Part shown: one piece after another, positions 34,908 through 43,055 of the stretch
How the letters are laid out: the number at the start of each line of letters is the position of its first letter
How positions within the stretch are numbered: position 1 is the stretch's first letter
Source: Hydrogenophaga crassostreae
GTDB taxonomy: Bacteria > Pseudomonadota > Gammaproteobacteria > Burkholderiales > Burkholderiaceae_C
Assembly: GCF_001761385.1 (NCBI RefSeq)
Contig: NZ_CP017476.1
Coordinates: 3,089,501 to 3,153,500 of the forward strand
DNA length: 64,000 bases
Direction of reading: 5' to 3'
Made by a program: the position numbers and the translations under genes
Notes under the pieces: generated by a model
What the model was told of the DNA's origin: nothing
The model's input: only the letters and a program-made list of their open reading frames with translations
The model's database searches: none

Positions 34908-35459
34908 TTATTCGACAGCTTCGTGTGAGTGATCGTGGGCAAGCACGTCAGGACCATCACCAAAAATAAAATGCAGGCGCTTGAGCAGTTCAGACAGACC
35001 TTGCAAAGCCAGCAACGAGAAGCCCGCAGGGAGCATGGCGTACACCGGCCACCGGATCAGACCGCCCGGGTTGAATGACATCTCACCCGTTTCGTATGCC
35101 TGTACCAGCAATGGCCAGGTCAGCGTGAACATCATGTAGCAAAGTGGCAGCAGAAAAATGAGGATGCCACCGACATCGATCCAGTTGCGCGTGCGCGCCG
35201 AAAACTTGTTGGACAAAAAATCAATGCGCACATGCGCATTGCGCAGGAATGCATAACCTGAGCCCAGGGTGAACACCGCTGCAAAAAAATACCATTGAAT
35301 TTCGAGCAAGGCATTGGTGCCTTGTCCAAAGAATTTGCGCATGAGGGCGTTGCCAGCGCTGATCAGCACTGTGGCCAGGATCAGCCAGGTAGCGCCCTTG
35401 CCCACCCATTCATTGAGCGCATCGATAAAGCGCGAGATTACAAGCAACTGTTTCATCAA
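34908..35459 (-). CDS. TRAP transporter small permease (DctQ-type)
   Basis: A 183-residue protein with four hydrophobic segments, starting around LISRFIDALNEWVGKGATWL, with the DctQ-type pattern LEIQWYFFAAVFTLGSGYAFLRNAHVRID between helices two and three (quoted only as a motif region near residues 50-80). It forms the membrane complex with the large permease. The C-terminus is His/Asp-rich and cytoplasmic. The ATG at 35459 has a second ATG directly after it. A terminator hairpin separates it from the receptor gene upstream, so it is probably expressed at a lower level. Confidence 0.92.
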   Translation of the reverse strand: MMKQLLVISRFIDALNEWVGKGATWLILATVLISAGNALMRKFFGQGTNALLEIQWYFFAAVFTLGSGYAFLRNAHVRIDFLSNKFSARTRNWIDVGGILIFLLPLCYMMFTLTWPLLVQAYETGEMSFNPGGLIRWPVYAMLPAGFSLLALQGLSELLKRLHFIFGDGPDVLAHDHSHEAVE

Positions 35460-35558
35460 GATACCTTGGCGTTACCGGGAAAACTTCATCTTCAGTGGCC
35501 ATTTTTTGAAAAGCCACCGACGTCAAGGGGATCACCCCATTCATCAAAAAAGCGATTG

Positions 35559-35584
35559 AAAAACCCCGCCGAGGCGGGGTTTTT
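35559..35584 (-). terminator. Intra-operon terminator between receptor and permease genes
   Basis: Stem of AAAAACCCCGCC (35559-35570) with GGCGGGGTTTTT (35573-35584) and a 2-base loop. It follows the receptor stop at 35601 by 16 bases on the minus strand and lies about 100 bases before dctQ. Partial read-through would give far more receptor than permease, the usual balance in binding-protein transporters. Confidence 0.88.
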
Positions 35585-35600
35585 CCCACATAGAAGTGGA

Positions 35601-36680
35601 TTACAGCTTGGCTTGCTGCATGTAGCGGTCAAAGGTGCCTTCGGTCAGGCGGAACCACTGGTTGGCATCGCGACGGAAACCGGACCAGTCAGCGTAGATC
35701 TTTTTCCAGGCAGGGTTCTTCTGGTTGAGTTCTTCGTAGCTGCGCTCGGCTTCTTTGAATGCGGCATCCATCACGTCTTTCGGCAACTGGCGCAGCTTCG
35801 TGCCCGCCGCCACAAGCGCTTTCAGCGCGCCCGGGTTGAGTGCATCGTATTTGGCCTGCATGTCGAGGTGGGCATAGGCTGCTGCGGCCTTGACGATGGC
35901 CTTGTTTTCAGGCGACAGCTTGGCAAAGGCATCCTTGTTGATGAACACGTCCAGCTCTGGACCACCTTCCCACCAGCCTGGGAAGTAGTAGTAAGGCGCC
36001 ACTTTGTTGAAGCCCAGCTTGGCATCATCGTATGGGCCGACCCATTCGCAAGCATCGATCGTGCCTTTTTCCAGCGCCTGGTAGATCTCGCCGCCAGGAA
36101 TGTTCTGTGGCTGGGCGCCAATGCCTTTCAAGATCTGGCCGCCGAAGCCACCGATGCGCATTTTCAGACCTTGAATGTCTTTCATGCTCTTGATTTCCTT
36201 GCGGTACCAGCCACCCATCTGGGCGCCCGTGTTGCCGCAAGGGAAATTGACCATGTTGTAGTCGTTGTAGAACTCGGCCATCAGCTTGCCACCGTTGCCG
36301 TGCATCATCCAGGCGGAACGCTGACGGCTGTTCATGCCAAACGGAATTGCACAACCCAGGGCAAAAGCTTCGTTCTTGCCGAAGAAGTAATAAGGCGCGG
36401 TGTGGGCACACTCAACGGTTCCTTGCTGAACGCCGTCGACGACGCCAAAAGCGGGCATCAACTCGCCACCAGCATGCACGGAGATTTCAAACTTGCCGCC
36501 GGACATTTGCTTGACCATATCGGCAAAGACTTCGGCTCCACCAAAAATGGTGTCCAGGGATTTGGGGAAACTCGAGGCCAGGCGCCAGCGAATGGCTGCT
36601 TGAGCGTGAACAGCGGGTGCGACACCTGCGGCCAACACGCCAGCGATACCGGCATGCTTGATGATGGAACGACGATCCAT
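35601..36680 (-). CDS. TRAP substrate-binding protein, TakP-like (2-oxo acid receptor)
   Basis: A 359-residue periplasmic protein with an N-terminal Arg-Arg signal (MDRRSIIKHAGIAGVLAAG, cleavage near AVHAQA), possibly Tat-dependent. The mature part has the DctP fold, and wording such as FPKSLDTIFGGAEVFAD, ALEKGTIDACEWVGPYDDAK and KVAPYYYFPGWWEGGPELD closely recalls TakP of Rhodobacter sphaeroides, which binds pyruvate and other 2-oxo acids with a Na+ ion. The substrate call is therefore a 2-oxo acid by resemblance, not proven. First gene of the transporter operon; the upstream region to dxs holds its promoter. Confidence 0.92.
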   Translation of the reverse strand: MDRRSIIKHAGIAGVLAAGVAPAVHAQAAIRWRLASSFPKSLDTIFGGAEVFADMVKQMSGGKFEISVHAGGELMPAFGVVDGVQQGTVECAHTAPYYFFGKNEAFALGCAIPFGMNSRQRSAWMMHGNGGKLMAEFYNDYNMVNFPCGNTGAQMGGWYRKEIKSMKDIQGLKMRIGGFGGQILKGIGAQPQNIPGGEIYQALEKGTIDACEWVGPYDDAKLGFNKVAPYYYFPGWWEGGPELDVFINKDAFAKLSPENKAIVKAAAAYAHLDMQAKYDALNPGALKALVAAGTKLRQLPKDVMDAAFKEAERSYEELNQKNPAWKKIYADWSGFRRDANQWFRLTEGTFDRYMQQAKL

Positions 36681-37025
36681 AGTGAAAACTCCAATTCAAT
36701 GATTCTTACTGGGTTTGTCCGACCTGTTGGAAGGACAACAGAATGCGCTTTTGGCTTGCACATTGTAAGGAAGGAGTACCCCCACTTTTCACGGGTTTTC
36801 CCTCGGAACGTCATACTTTCGGCGCTTTCTTCATCGCCAAAGCACGCATTGCAGGCGCTGCGGAAATTTCTTCACGCAAACGCTGAAAAGTGTTCAGCAG
36901 GCAGTGTCCACCCAACGCGACACAGCCAACACCAACCGCCCTTCATCTGACAAACAAATACGGCCGGTCGCATCGTCCAGGCGGAGAGAACACTGGGCCA
37001 GCGCGCCCTTTCCCGACAACCGCCG
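36681..37025 (-). other. Intergenic region between dxs and the TRAP operon
   Basis: About 345 bases. The half nearest 36681 should hold the promoter and leader of the TRAP operon, which reads away from dxs on the same strand. The half nearest dxs continues in frame with dxs for 43 codons after its stop (to a TGA at 36894-36896), but no start codon or ribosome site supports a gene. I find no strong terminator. Confidence 0.5.
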
Positions 37026-38921
37026 TCAAGCGGCAGCCGCACGCTCAGGAGCAGGAGTGATCAACCCGGCAAACCTGGCTCGAACCGCGGCATCAATGCC
37101 CTTTGCATCCAGTCCCACCATGGCCAGCAACTTGGCTGGGTCGCCGTGTTCAATGAACTCGTCAGGCAGGCCCAGTACCAGAACCGGAAGGGTCAAGCCT
37201 TCGGCCTGAAGCGCCTCCAGCACCGCACTGCCGGCTCCGCCCATGGTGCACCCTTCCTCCACCGTCACCAGCGCCTGGTGAGAGGCTGCCAAGGTACGCA
37301 ACAGCTCAAGGTCCAGGGGTTTGGCCCAGCGCATATTGGCCACCGTTGCACCCAGCGATTCGCCCACCTCCAGTGCCGGATACAAAAGGGATCCAAATGC
37401 CAGAATGGCCACGCCCTGCCCCTCGAGCCGCACCTCGCCCTTGCCGAATGGCAAACCATCGAGCGAAGTTGGCACCTCGGTGCCCACGCCTGCACCACGC
37501 GGATAGCGCACGGTCACCGGGTGGTTTTGCGCATGCGCGGTGGACAGCAACTGGCGGCATTCCGCTTCATCGGCCGGACAGGCCATCGACATATTGGGAA
37601 TGCACCGCACAAAGGCAATGTCGTAGGCGCCGGCATGGGTTGCGCCATCGGCGCCGACCAGCCCTGCGCGGTCGAGCGCAAATACCATGGGCAGTTTTTG
37701 CAGCGCCACATCGTGAATCAACTGGTCGTAACCGCGCTGCAAAAAGGTGGAGTAAATGGCCACCACGGGCTTGAGCCCCTCGCAAGCCAGACCGGCCGCG
37801 AATGTCACGGCATGTTGCTCGGCAATGCCAACATCAAAATAGCGCCCGGGGAAACGTCGTTCGAACTCCACCATGCCCGAGCCCTCGCGCATGGCTGGCG
37901 TGATACCCACCAGCTTGGGGTCAGCCGCAGCCATGTCGCACAACCACTGGCCAAAGACCTGTGTAAACGTGGTTTTGGGCTTGTTGGCTGGCTTGACCAG
38001 ACCCACCGCAGGATCGAACTTGCCAGGGCCGTGATAGGCCACCGGATCGGCTTCTGCCAACTTGTAGCCCTGGCCCTTTTTGGTGACCACATGCAGAAAC
38101 TGCGGACCGCTGTCCGAGTCGAGCAGGCTCCGTATATTTTCAAGCGTCGGGATCAATGAATCGAGGTCATGGCCATCGATCGGGCCGATGTAGTTGAAGC
38201 CAAACTTCTCAAACAAAGTTGCTGGAACCACCATGCCTTTGGCATGCTCCTCCAAGCGCTTGGCCAACTCAAACAATGGGGGCGCACCCTTTAAAACCTG
38301 TTTGCCCACATTCTTGGCCGCCGAATAGAACTGACCACTCATGAGCTGCGCCAGGTAACGGTTCAGCGCGCCCACCGGGGGCGAGATCGACATGTCGTTG
38401 TCGTTCAACACCACCAACAGCCGCCCGTCTGCAATGCCTGCGTTGTTCAGCGCCTCGAAAGCCATCCCGGCGGTCATGGCACCGTCGCCAATAATGGCCA
38501 CGCTGCGGCGGTCTTCGCCTTTGATCTTGGACGCCAGCGCCATGCCCAGAGCCGCCGAAATACTGGTGGACGAATGGGCGGTGCCGAAGGTGTCGTATTC
38601 GCTTTCCTCACGCCGAGGAAAGCCACTGATGCCGCCCAGTTGGCGCAGCGTTTTCATGCCATCGCGGCGACCGGTCAGAATTTTGTGGGGATAGGTTTGG
38701 TGGCCCACATCCCATACCAGGCGGTCCTGGGGCGTGTTGAACACATAGTGCAGCGCCACCGTCAGTTCCACGGTGCCCAGATTGGAGCTCAAATGACCAC
38801 CGGTGCTCGACACACTGTCGATCACAAAACGGCGCAGCTCATCCGCCAGCGGGTGCAGTTGCGACCGCGAAAGGCGCCGCAGATCATCAGGCGAATTGAT
38901 GGAAGCCAAAAGTTGGGTCAT
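37026..38921 (-). CDS. dxs: 1-deoxy-D-xylulose-5-phosphate synthase
   Basis: A 631-residue thiamine diphosphate enzyme that joins pyruvate and glyceraldehyde 3-phosphate, the first step of the MEP isoprenoid pathway. The diphosphate motif is GDGAMTAGMAFEALNNAG around residues 151-168, the N-terminal histidine stretch GHQTYPHKILTGRRD is present, and the C-terminal half carries DVGIAEQHAVTFAAG with the catalytic Glu. Full length. It is the last gene of xseB-ispA-dxs, 33 bases after ispA. Confidence 0.97.
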   Translation of the reverse strand: MTQLLASINSPDDLRRLSRSQLHPLADELRRFVIDSVSSTGGHLSSNLGTVELTVALHYVFNTPQDRLVWDVGHQTYPHKILTGRRDGMKTLRQLGGISGFPRREESEYDTFGTAHSSTSISAALGMALASKIKGEDRRSVAIIGDGAMTAGMAFEALNNAGIADGRLLVVLNDNDMSISPPVGALNRYLAQLMSGQFYSAAKNVGKQVLKGAPPLFELAKRLEEHAKGMVVPATLFEKFGFNYIGPIDGHDLDSLIPTLENIRSLLDSDSGPQFLHVVTKKGQGYKLAEADPVAYHGPGKFDPAVGLVKPANKPKTTFTQVFGQWLCDMAAADPKLVGITPAMREGSGMVEFERRFPGRYFDVGIAEQHAVTFAAGLACEGLKPVVAIYSTFLQRGYDQLIHDVALQKLPMVFALDRAGLVGADGATHAGAYDIAFVRCIPNMSMACPADEAECRQLLSTAHAQNHPVTVRYPRGAGVGTEVPTSLDGLPFGKGEVRLEGQGVAILAFGSLLYPALEVGESLGATVANMRWAKPLDLELLRTLAASHQALVTVEEGCTMGGAGSAVLEALQAEGLTLPVLVLGLPDEFIEHGDPAKLLAMVGLDAKGIDAAVRARFAGLITPAPERAAAA

Positions 38922-38954
38922 GGTCTCGTCTTGTTTTTCGGGTTCAACGGGCGC

Positions 38955-39860
38955 TCAGCTCGCGCGGCGACCTACCCAGTCAGCCAGCGCATGCAGGTTC
39001 TCAGTCTGTGCCAGACCACTCTGACGCAAAGCCTGATGGGCCTGCGCCAGCAATTCATCCGCACAGGACTGGGCTGAAGCCAGGCCCATGAGAGAAACGA
39101 AGGTCGGTTTGTCACTGGCGGCATCTTTGCCTGCGGTCTTGCCCAGCGTAGCTGAATCGGTGGTGACATCGAGAATGTCATCGACCACTTGAAAGGCCAG
39201 GCCCAATACGCCGCCATATTCACGCAAACTGCGGAGCGCCTGGGCATCACACTCACCGGTGGCCGCACCCATCATGACGCTGGCTTGCAGCAACGCACCC
39301 GTTTTGCACCGGTGCATGTTCTCCAGCCCGGCGCGGTCCAGCGCCGTACCCACGCTGGCCAGATCAATGGCCTGCCCACCAGCCATACCGGCAGCACCCG
39401 CAGCACAGGCCAACTGACGACACAGTTGCGCTGACATGGCGGGCACCACCGAGCCATCCTCGGGGACCAGAAGCTCAAAAGCCAGCGCCTGCAAAGCGTC
39501 TCCTGCGAGCAAGGCTTGGGCCTCTCCAAAGGCCACGTGTACCGTGGGTTTTCCACGGCGCAGCACATCGTTGTCCATGCAAGGCATGTCATCGTGAACC
39601 AGAGAGTAGGCGTGAATCAGTTCCAGGGCACAGGCGGCGCGCATCGCCGCTTCCGGGGCACCCTCAACCGCCTCGCTCACGGCCAACGTCAACAGGGGAC
39701 GCAAGCGTTTACCACCATCCAGCACCGCATACCGCATCGCTTCGCCCAAACCTGCGGGCGCGTCCGCAGACACCCAGGCACTCAACGCCTGCTCAACGCG
39801 CTCTTGTTGCGCGCAACGCCAGGCTGCTGAGACGCTTTCCTCGGCCAGAACGCCGCTCAC
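38955..39860 (-). CDS. ispA: Farnesyl/geranyl diphosphate synthase (polyprenyl synthetase)
   Basis: A 301-residue all-helical prenyltransferase with both aspartate-rich motifs: DDMPCMDND (residues 90-98) and VVDDILD (around residue 232). GGKRLRPLL near residue 49 binds isopentenyl diphosphate. The two-residue insertion in the first motif marks the type II bacterial FPP synthase. Its ATG overlaps the xseB stop by four bases (ATGA), so translation is coupled. Supplies farnesyl diphosphate for quinones and undecaprenyl carriers. Confidence 0.96.
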   Translation of the reverse strand: MSGVLAEESVSAAWRCAQQERVEQALSAWVSADAPAGLGEAMRYAVLDGGKRLRPLLTLAVSEAVEGAPEAAMRAACALELIHAYSLVHDDMPCMDNDVLRRGKPTVHVAFGEAQALLAGDALQALAFELLVPEDGSVVPAMSAQLCRQLACAAGAAGMAGGQAIDLASVGTALDRAGLENMHRCKTGALLQASVMMGAATGECDAQALRSLREYGGVLGLAFQVVDDILDVTTDSATLGKTAGKDAASDKPTFVSLMGLASAQSCADELLAQAHQALRQSGLAQTENLHALADWVGRRAS

Positions 39861-40114
39861 GCCCCGCTCCAGGGCTTGAGCTCACCACCCTCAAGCTGTT
39901 GAATCTGGTTCTCAACAGCCGCCAGTCTCTGGCGGCAAAACGCCAGCAACTCAGCGCCGCGCTGATACCGGGACAACAACTGGTCCAGGGGCAGCTGGCC
40001 CGCATCAATCTGAGCAACGAGTTGCTCCAGCTCCTCGAGCGCGGCTTCATAGCTGGCAGGCGGCTTGGCGGCAGCTGAGCGAGGGGTCTTGGGGGCGGCG
40101 GGCGTTGAAGTCAT
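39857..40114 (-). CDS. xseB: Exodeoxyribonuclease VII small subunit
   Basis: An 85-residue helical protein with the XseB core SYEAALEELEQLVAQIDAGQ followed by QLLSRYQRGAELLAFCRQRL. The small subunit binds several copies to each XseA and is needed for single-strand DNA degradation in both directions. The first twenty residues are Ala/Pro/Ser-rich and poorly conserved. First gene of the operon with ispA and dxs, an order common in proteobacteria. xseA is not in this window. Confidence 0.94.
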   Translation of the reverse strand: MTSTPAAPKTPRSAAAKPPASYEAALEELEQLVAQIDAGQLPLDQLLSRYQRGAELLAFCRQRLAAVENQIQQLEGGELKPWSGA

Positions 40115-40443
40115 GCGGGCTAGGACGATCGGTGGAGTGTGCTCGGATCAAACCCCTCCTGGCCATCCAGCTGAATTAGAGCAAGCAACACCCAACCGGG
40201 TGCGACAAAACGTCACATTTTATCCCGTCCCTTCGTAACCATGGGTACGGTGCGATCGAGCCATCCGGCCACCGCCTGCAAATGGGTATCCCCTCGCGGG
40301 GTACAATTCACCCCCCTTTTTCATCCACTGACGGGACACCCGCCCCCGGAGGGACACACTACTCCGCCCATCCCGCGCAAATTGATTTTTCGACCCGCGC
40401 TTACCTGCCCCTTCATAGGGGGAGCCTTCAGGTCAGGACCTTC
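40115..40443. other. Divergent promoter region between xseB and the Rieske oxygenase gene
   Basis: About 330 bases holding the promoters of both directions. It contains short AT-rich stretches (around 40205-40225 and 40375-40395) and a GC-rich hairpin-like CCCCTCGCGGGG at 40291-40302 followed by TACAAT, which reads as a possible -10 hexamer toward the oxygenase. No gene is evident; the open frame that crosses it is non-homologous in character. Confidence 0.5.
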
Positions 40444-41637
40444 ATGTCTGATTTAAGTCTTCAATTTCAGCAGGCCAGAAGCCAACTCCCGGTTTCCAGC
40501 TATTTTGATCAAGCGCTGTTCCAGCGCGAATTGGAAACCATCTTCCAGCAAGGGCCCCGCTATGTGGGGCACCAACTTGCCGTCCCCAACCCTGGTGACT
40601 ACCACGCGCTGCCGCAAGAGGCGGGCGGGCGGGCGCTCGTGCATACCGGGCAGGGAATCGAACTCGTCTCCAACGTGTGCCGCCACCGCCAAGCGGTGAT
40701 GCTCAAAGGGCGAGGCAATCTGGGTGAGACCAAGGCGGGCAGCGCCGGTGGCAACATTGTCTGCCCGTTGCACCGCTGGACTTACAGCGGCGGCCAAGGC
40801 AACGACAGCAAAGCCGGCAACCTGCTGGGTGCGCCCCATTTCTCGCACGACCCTTGTCTTGACCTCAACAACTACAAGTTGCGCGAGTGGAACGGCCTGC
40901 TGTTCGAAGACAACGGCCGTGACATCGCCGCCGACCTGGCCCATATGGGTCCGCGCAGCCAATTGAATTTCGACGGCATGGTGCTCGACCATGTGGAACT
41001 GCACACCTGCAACTACAACTGGAAGACCTTCATCGAGGTCTACCTGGAGGACTACCACGTAGGCCCCTTCCACCCGGGGCTGGGCAATTTCGTGACCTGC
41101 GAAGACTTGCGCTGGGAGTTCAAACCCGAATACTCGGTACAGACCGTTGGCGCGAAAAACCTGCTTGGCAAGGCCGGCAGCCCGACCTATGAACGCTGGC
41201 ACAAGGCGCTCATGGATTTCCGCAACGGCAAAGCACCGGAACACGGGGCCATCTGGCTCACCTACTATCCCCACATCATGGTGGAGTGGTACCCCCACGT
41301 GTTGACCGTTTCCACGCTACATCCCGTGAGCCCGACCGAAACACTGAACATGGTGGAGTTCTACTATCCAGAAGAAATCGCGGCCTTCGAGCGCGAATTC
41401 GTGGAAGCACAACGCGCTGCCTATATGGAAACCTGCATCGAGGACGACGAAATTGCCGAACGCATGGACGCTGGCCGAAAAGCCTTGCTTGCACGCGGCG
41501 ACAACGAAGTCGGCCCCTACCAGAGTCCCATGGAAGACGGCATGCAGCATTTCCATGAGTGGTATGTGGACAAGCTCCCCCCTGCGCCGCCTTCGGCGTC
41601 CCCCCCCCAAGGGGGCAACGCGGGTCGACCGGCGTAG
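40444..41637 (+). CDS. Aromatic ring-hydroxylating dioxygenase alpha subunit-like Rieske protein
   Basis: A 397-residue oxygenase component. The Rieske [2Fe-2S] ligands are Cys79-x-His81 in NVCRHRQ and Cys107-x2-His110 in VCPLHRW. The mononuclear iron site is in NWKTFIEVYLEDYHVGPFHP, with the two histidines and the bridging acidic residue. It belongs to the family of RHO alpha subunits and related demethylases; no beta subunit or reductase gene is adjacent, so partners must lie elsewhere. The last 19 residues (PPAPPSASPPQGGNAGRPA) are encoded by a palindromic intergenic repeat and are not part of the fold; the ancestral protein probably ended near WYVDKL. ATG at 40444 is the family start. Confidence 0.92.
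   Translation: MSDLSLQFQQARSQLPVSSYFDQALFQRELETIFQQGPRYVGHQLAVPNPGDYHALPQEAGGRALVHTGQGIELVSNVCRHRQAVMLKGRGNLGETKAGSAGGNIVCPLHRWTYSGGQGNDSKAGNLLGAPHFSHDPCLDLNNYKLREWNGLLFEDNGRDIAADLAHMGPRSQLNFDGMVLDHVELHTCNYNWKTFIEVYLEDYHVGPFHPGLGNFVTCEDLRWEFKPEYSVQTVGAKNLLGKAGSPTYERWHKALMDFRNGKAPEHGAIWLTYYPHIMVEWYPHVLTVSTLHPVSPTETLNMVEFYYPEEIAAFEREFVEAQRAAYMETCIEDDEIAERMDAGRKALLARGDNEVGPYQSPMEDGMQHFHEWYVDKLPPAPPSASPPQGGNAGRPA
41575..41622. repeat. REP-like palindromic repeat, copy 1
   Basis: A GC-rich element made of CCCCTGCGCCGCC, TTCGGCG, a run of C residues and CAAGGGGGC. It overlaps the 3' end of the oxygenase gene. It matches in reverse complement the element at 41833-41873. Such short palindromes are common between genes in Comamonadaceae. 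Confidence 0.78.
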
Positions 41638-41832
41638 CCGGACCGACGGCGTTCTGGGTTTTAGGCACGTACTCCGGATGGATTCCCGCCACTCGTGCTC
41701 GTGTTGCGTGAAGCGCGCAAGCTTTCTTCGAAGCACTGCGCTTGAGATCTTTGATCAATTCGACCCACTCCCTGGAGCAACAGTGCACCTTTCCAGGGTT
41801 ACCGTGAAACGGGCTTTGCCCGGCCGCCAGTG

Positions 41833-41873
41833 GCGCCCCCTTGAAGGGGTGACGCCGAAGGCCGCGCAGGGGA
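41833..41873. repeat. REP-like palindromic repeat, copy 2 (inverted)
   Basis: Reverse-complement copy of the element at 41575-41622: GCGCCCCCTTGAAGGGG, then GACGCCGAAGGC and CGCGCAGGGGA. The two copies face each other across about 210 bases that hold no gene and could pair in a transcript. The GGGGAG at the edge of this copy lies nine bases upstream of the next ATG and may serve as its ribosome binding site. Confidence 0.78.
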
Positions 41874-41883
41874 GTGCTTCCTG

Positions 41884-42774
41884 ATGCAAGCCTTGTGGAT
41901 GGTTCTCGGCGCCTTCTTGTTCGCGACGATGGGTGTGTGCATCAAGTACGCCTCCGACGACTTCAACAGTTTTGAAATCGTCTTCTACCGCGGGCTGGTG
42001 GGCGTGATTTTCCTGATCGGCCTGACCCGTGCACGGGGCGTCTCGTTGCGCACCACTGTGCCGATGATGCATCTGTGGCGCAGTGTGGTGGGTGTGACTG
42101 CGCTGTCCTCCTGGTTTTATTCGATTGGCAAGCTGCCGCTGGCCACGGCCATGACACTGAACTACATGAGCAGCGTCTGGATCGCGGCTTTTTTGCTCGG
42201 CGGTGCCGTGATTCTGCAAAACCGGCAAACACCCATTCGCCAGCAGGCCCCGCTGTTTGTCGCAGTTATCAGTGGGTTCATCGGTGTTGCGCTGATGCTG
42301 CGCCCAAGCTTCACTCCCGACCAGATGGCAGGCGCCTTGGCAGGTCTGGTTTCTGGCATTTTTTCAGCCTTTGCCTACCTGCAGGTTGCGGCACTATCAA
42401 GGGCGGGAGAACCCGAAAGCCGCACCGTTTTCTACTTCTCATGCGGCGCTGTGCTCGTGGGGGCTCTGGGCATGGGCGTGGTTGGCGTCAACGCGTGGCA
42501 ATGGCCAAGTGCCGCGTGGCTGTTCCCCATTGGCATGATGGCCGTGCTTGGACAACTGTGCATGACACGCGCCTATGCCAGTGGGCACACCCTGGTCGTC
42601 GCCAACTTGCAGTATTCAGGCATCGTGTTTGCAGGCATCTACAGCCTGACCATCTTTGGCGACCAGTTGCCCTTCATCGGCTGGGCCGGCATGGGTTTGA
42701 TCATCGTGAGCGGAATCACTGCCACCATCCTGCGCGAGCGGGCCGTACCCAACGCACCCGCAGAAGTGCATTGA
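41884..42774 (+). CDS. DMT superfamily transporter (EamA domain)
   Basis: A 296-residue inner membrane protein with ten hydrophobic helices arranged as two EamA repeats (first about residues 5-135, second about 150-290). Markers include WRSVVGVTALSSWFYSIGKL in the first half and MTRAYASGHTLVVANLQYSGI in the second. Members export small metabolites or amino acids; the substrate is unknown. Translation probably uses the GGGGAG contributed by the repeat immediately upstream. It precedes a 280-base gap and the first histidine kinase. Confidence 0.9.
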   Translation: MQALWMVLGAFLFATMGVCIKYASDDFNSFEIVFYRGLVGVIFLIGLTRARGVSLRTTVPMMHLWRSVVGVTALSSWFYSIGKLPLATAMTLNYMSSVWIAAFLLGGAVILQNRQTPIRQQAPLFVAVISGFIGVALMLRPSFTPDQMAGALAGLVSGIFSAFAYLQVAALSRAGEPESRTVFYFSCGAVLVGALGMGVVGVNAWQWPSAAWLFPIGMMAVLGQLCMTRAYASGHTLVVANLQYSGIVFAGIYSLTIFGDQLPFIGWAGMGLIIVSGITATILRERAVPNAPAEVH

Positions 42775-43055
42775 ATCGCCTTGGGGCCTGAGGCCGGGCA
42801 CGACGCTTTTCAACAAGGCGCATTGGAGGTAAGGTTCTTTGCTTCTCGTCAAGGGAGTCCCCCAGTCGCGCACCCAAAATGCACCTCTGAAACACGCCCG
42901 CCAGATCCGACTCCGCACTCCGCATGCCGCCGAGTGCGTGGCTGACTGTCCTGATCTGGCTCAAGTGGCCCTGAGCGTTGCCGATACATCAGTGTGCCCA
43001 CGCGTTCTTTCATTCGTGCAACATCGCTGCAAGCCAAACCTTCATCAACATCGAC

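Noticed and set aside
35295..36950. Open frame of 551 residues on the plus strand
   Set aside because: It crosses the receptor gene and part of the small permease gene in antisense and has no recognisable pattern.
36894..37025. In-frame continuation of dxs for 43 codons after its stop
   Set aside because: The stretch looks vaguely protein-like (LAQCSLRLDDATGRICL), but there is no start codon or ribosome site, the enzyme is full length without it, and there is no known recoding signal. It may be a relic or chance.
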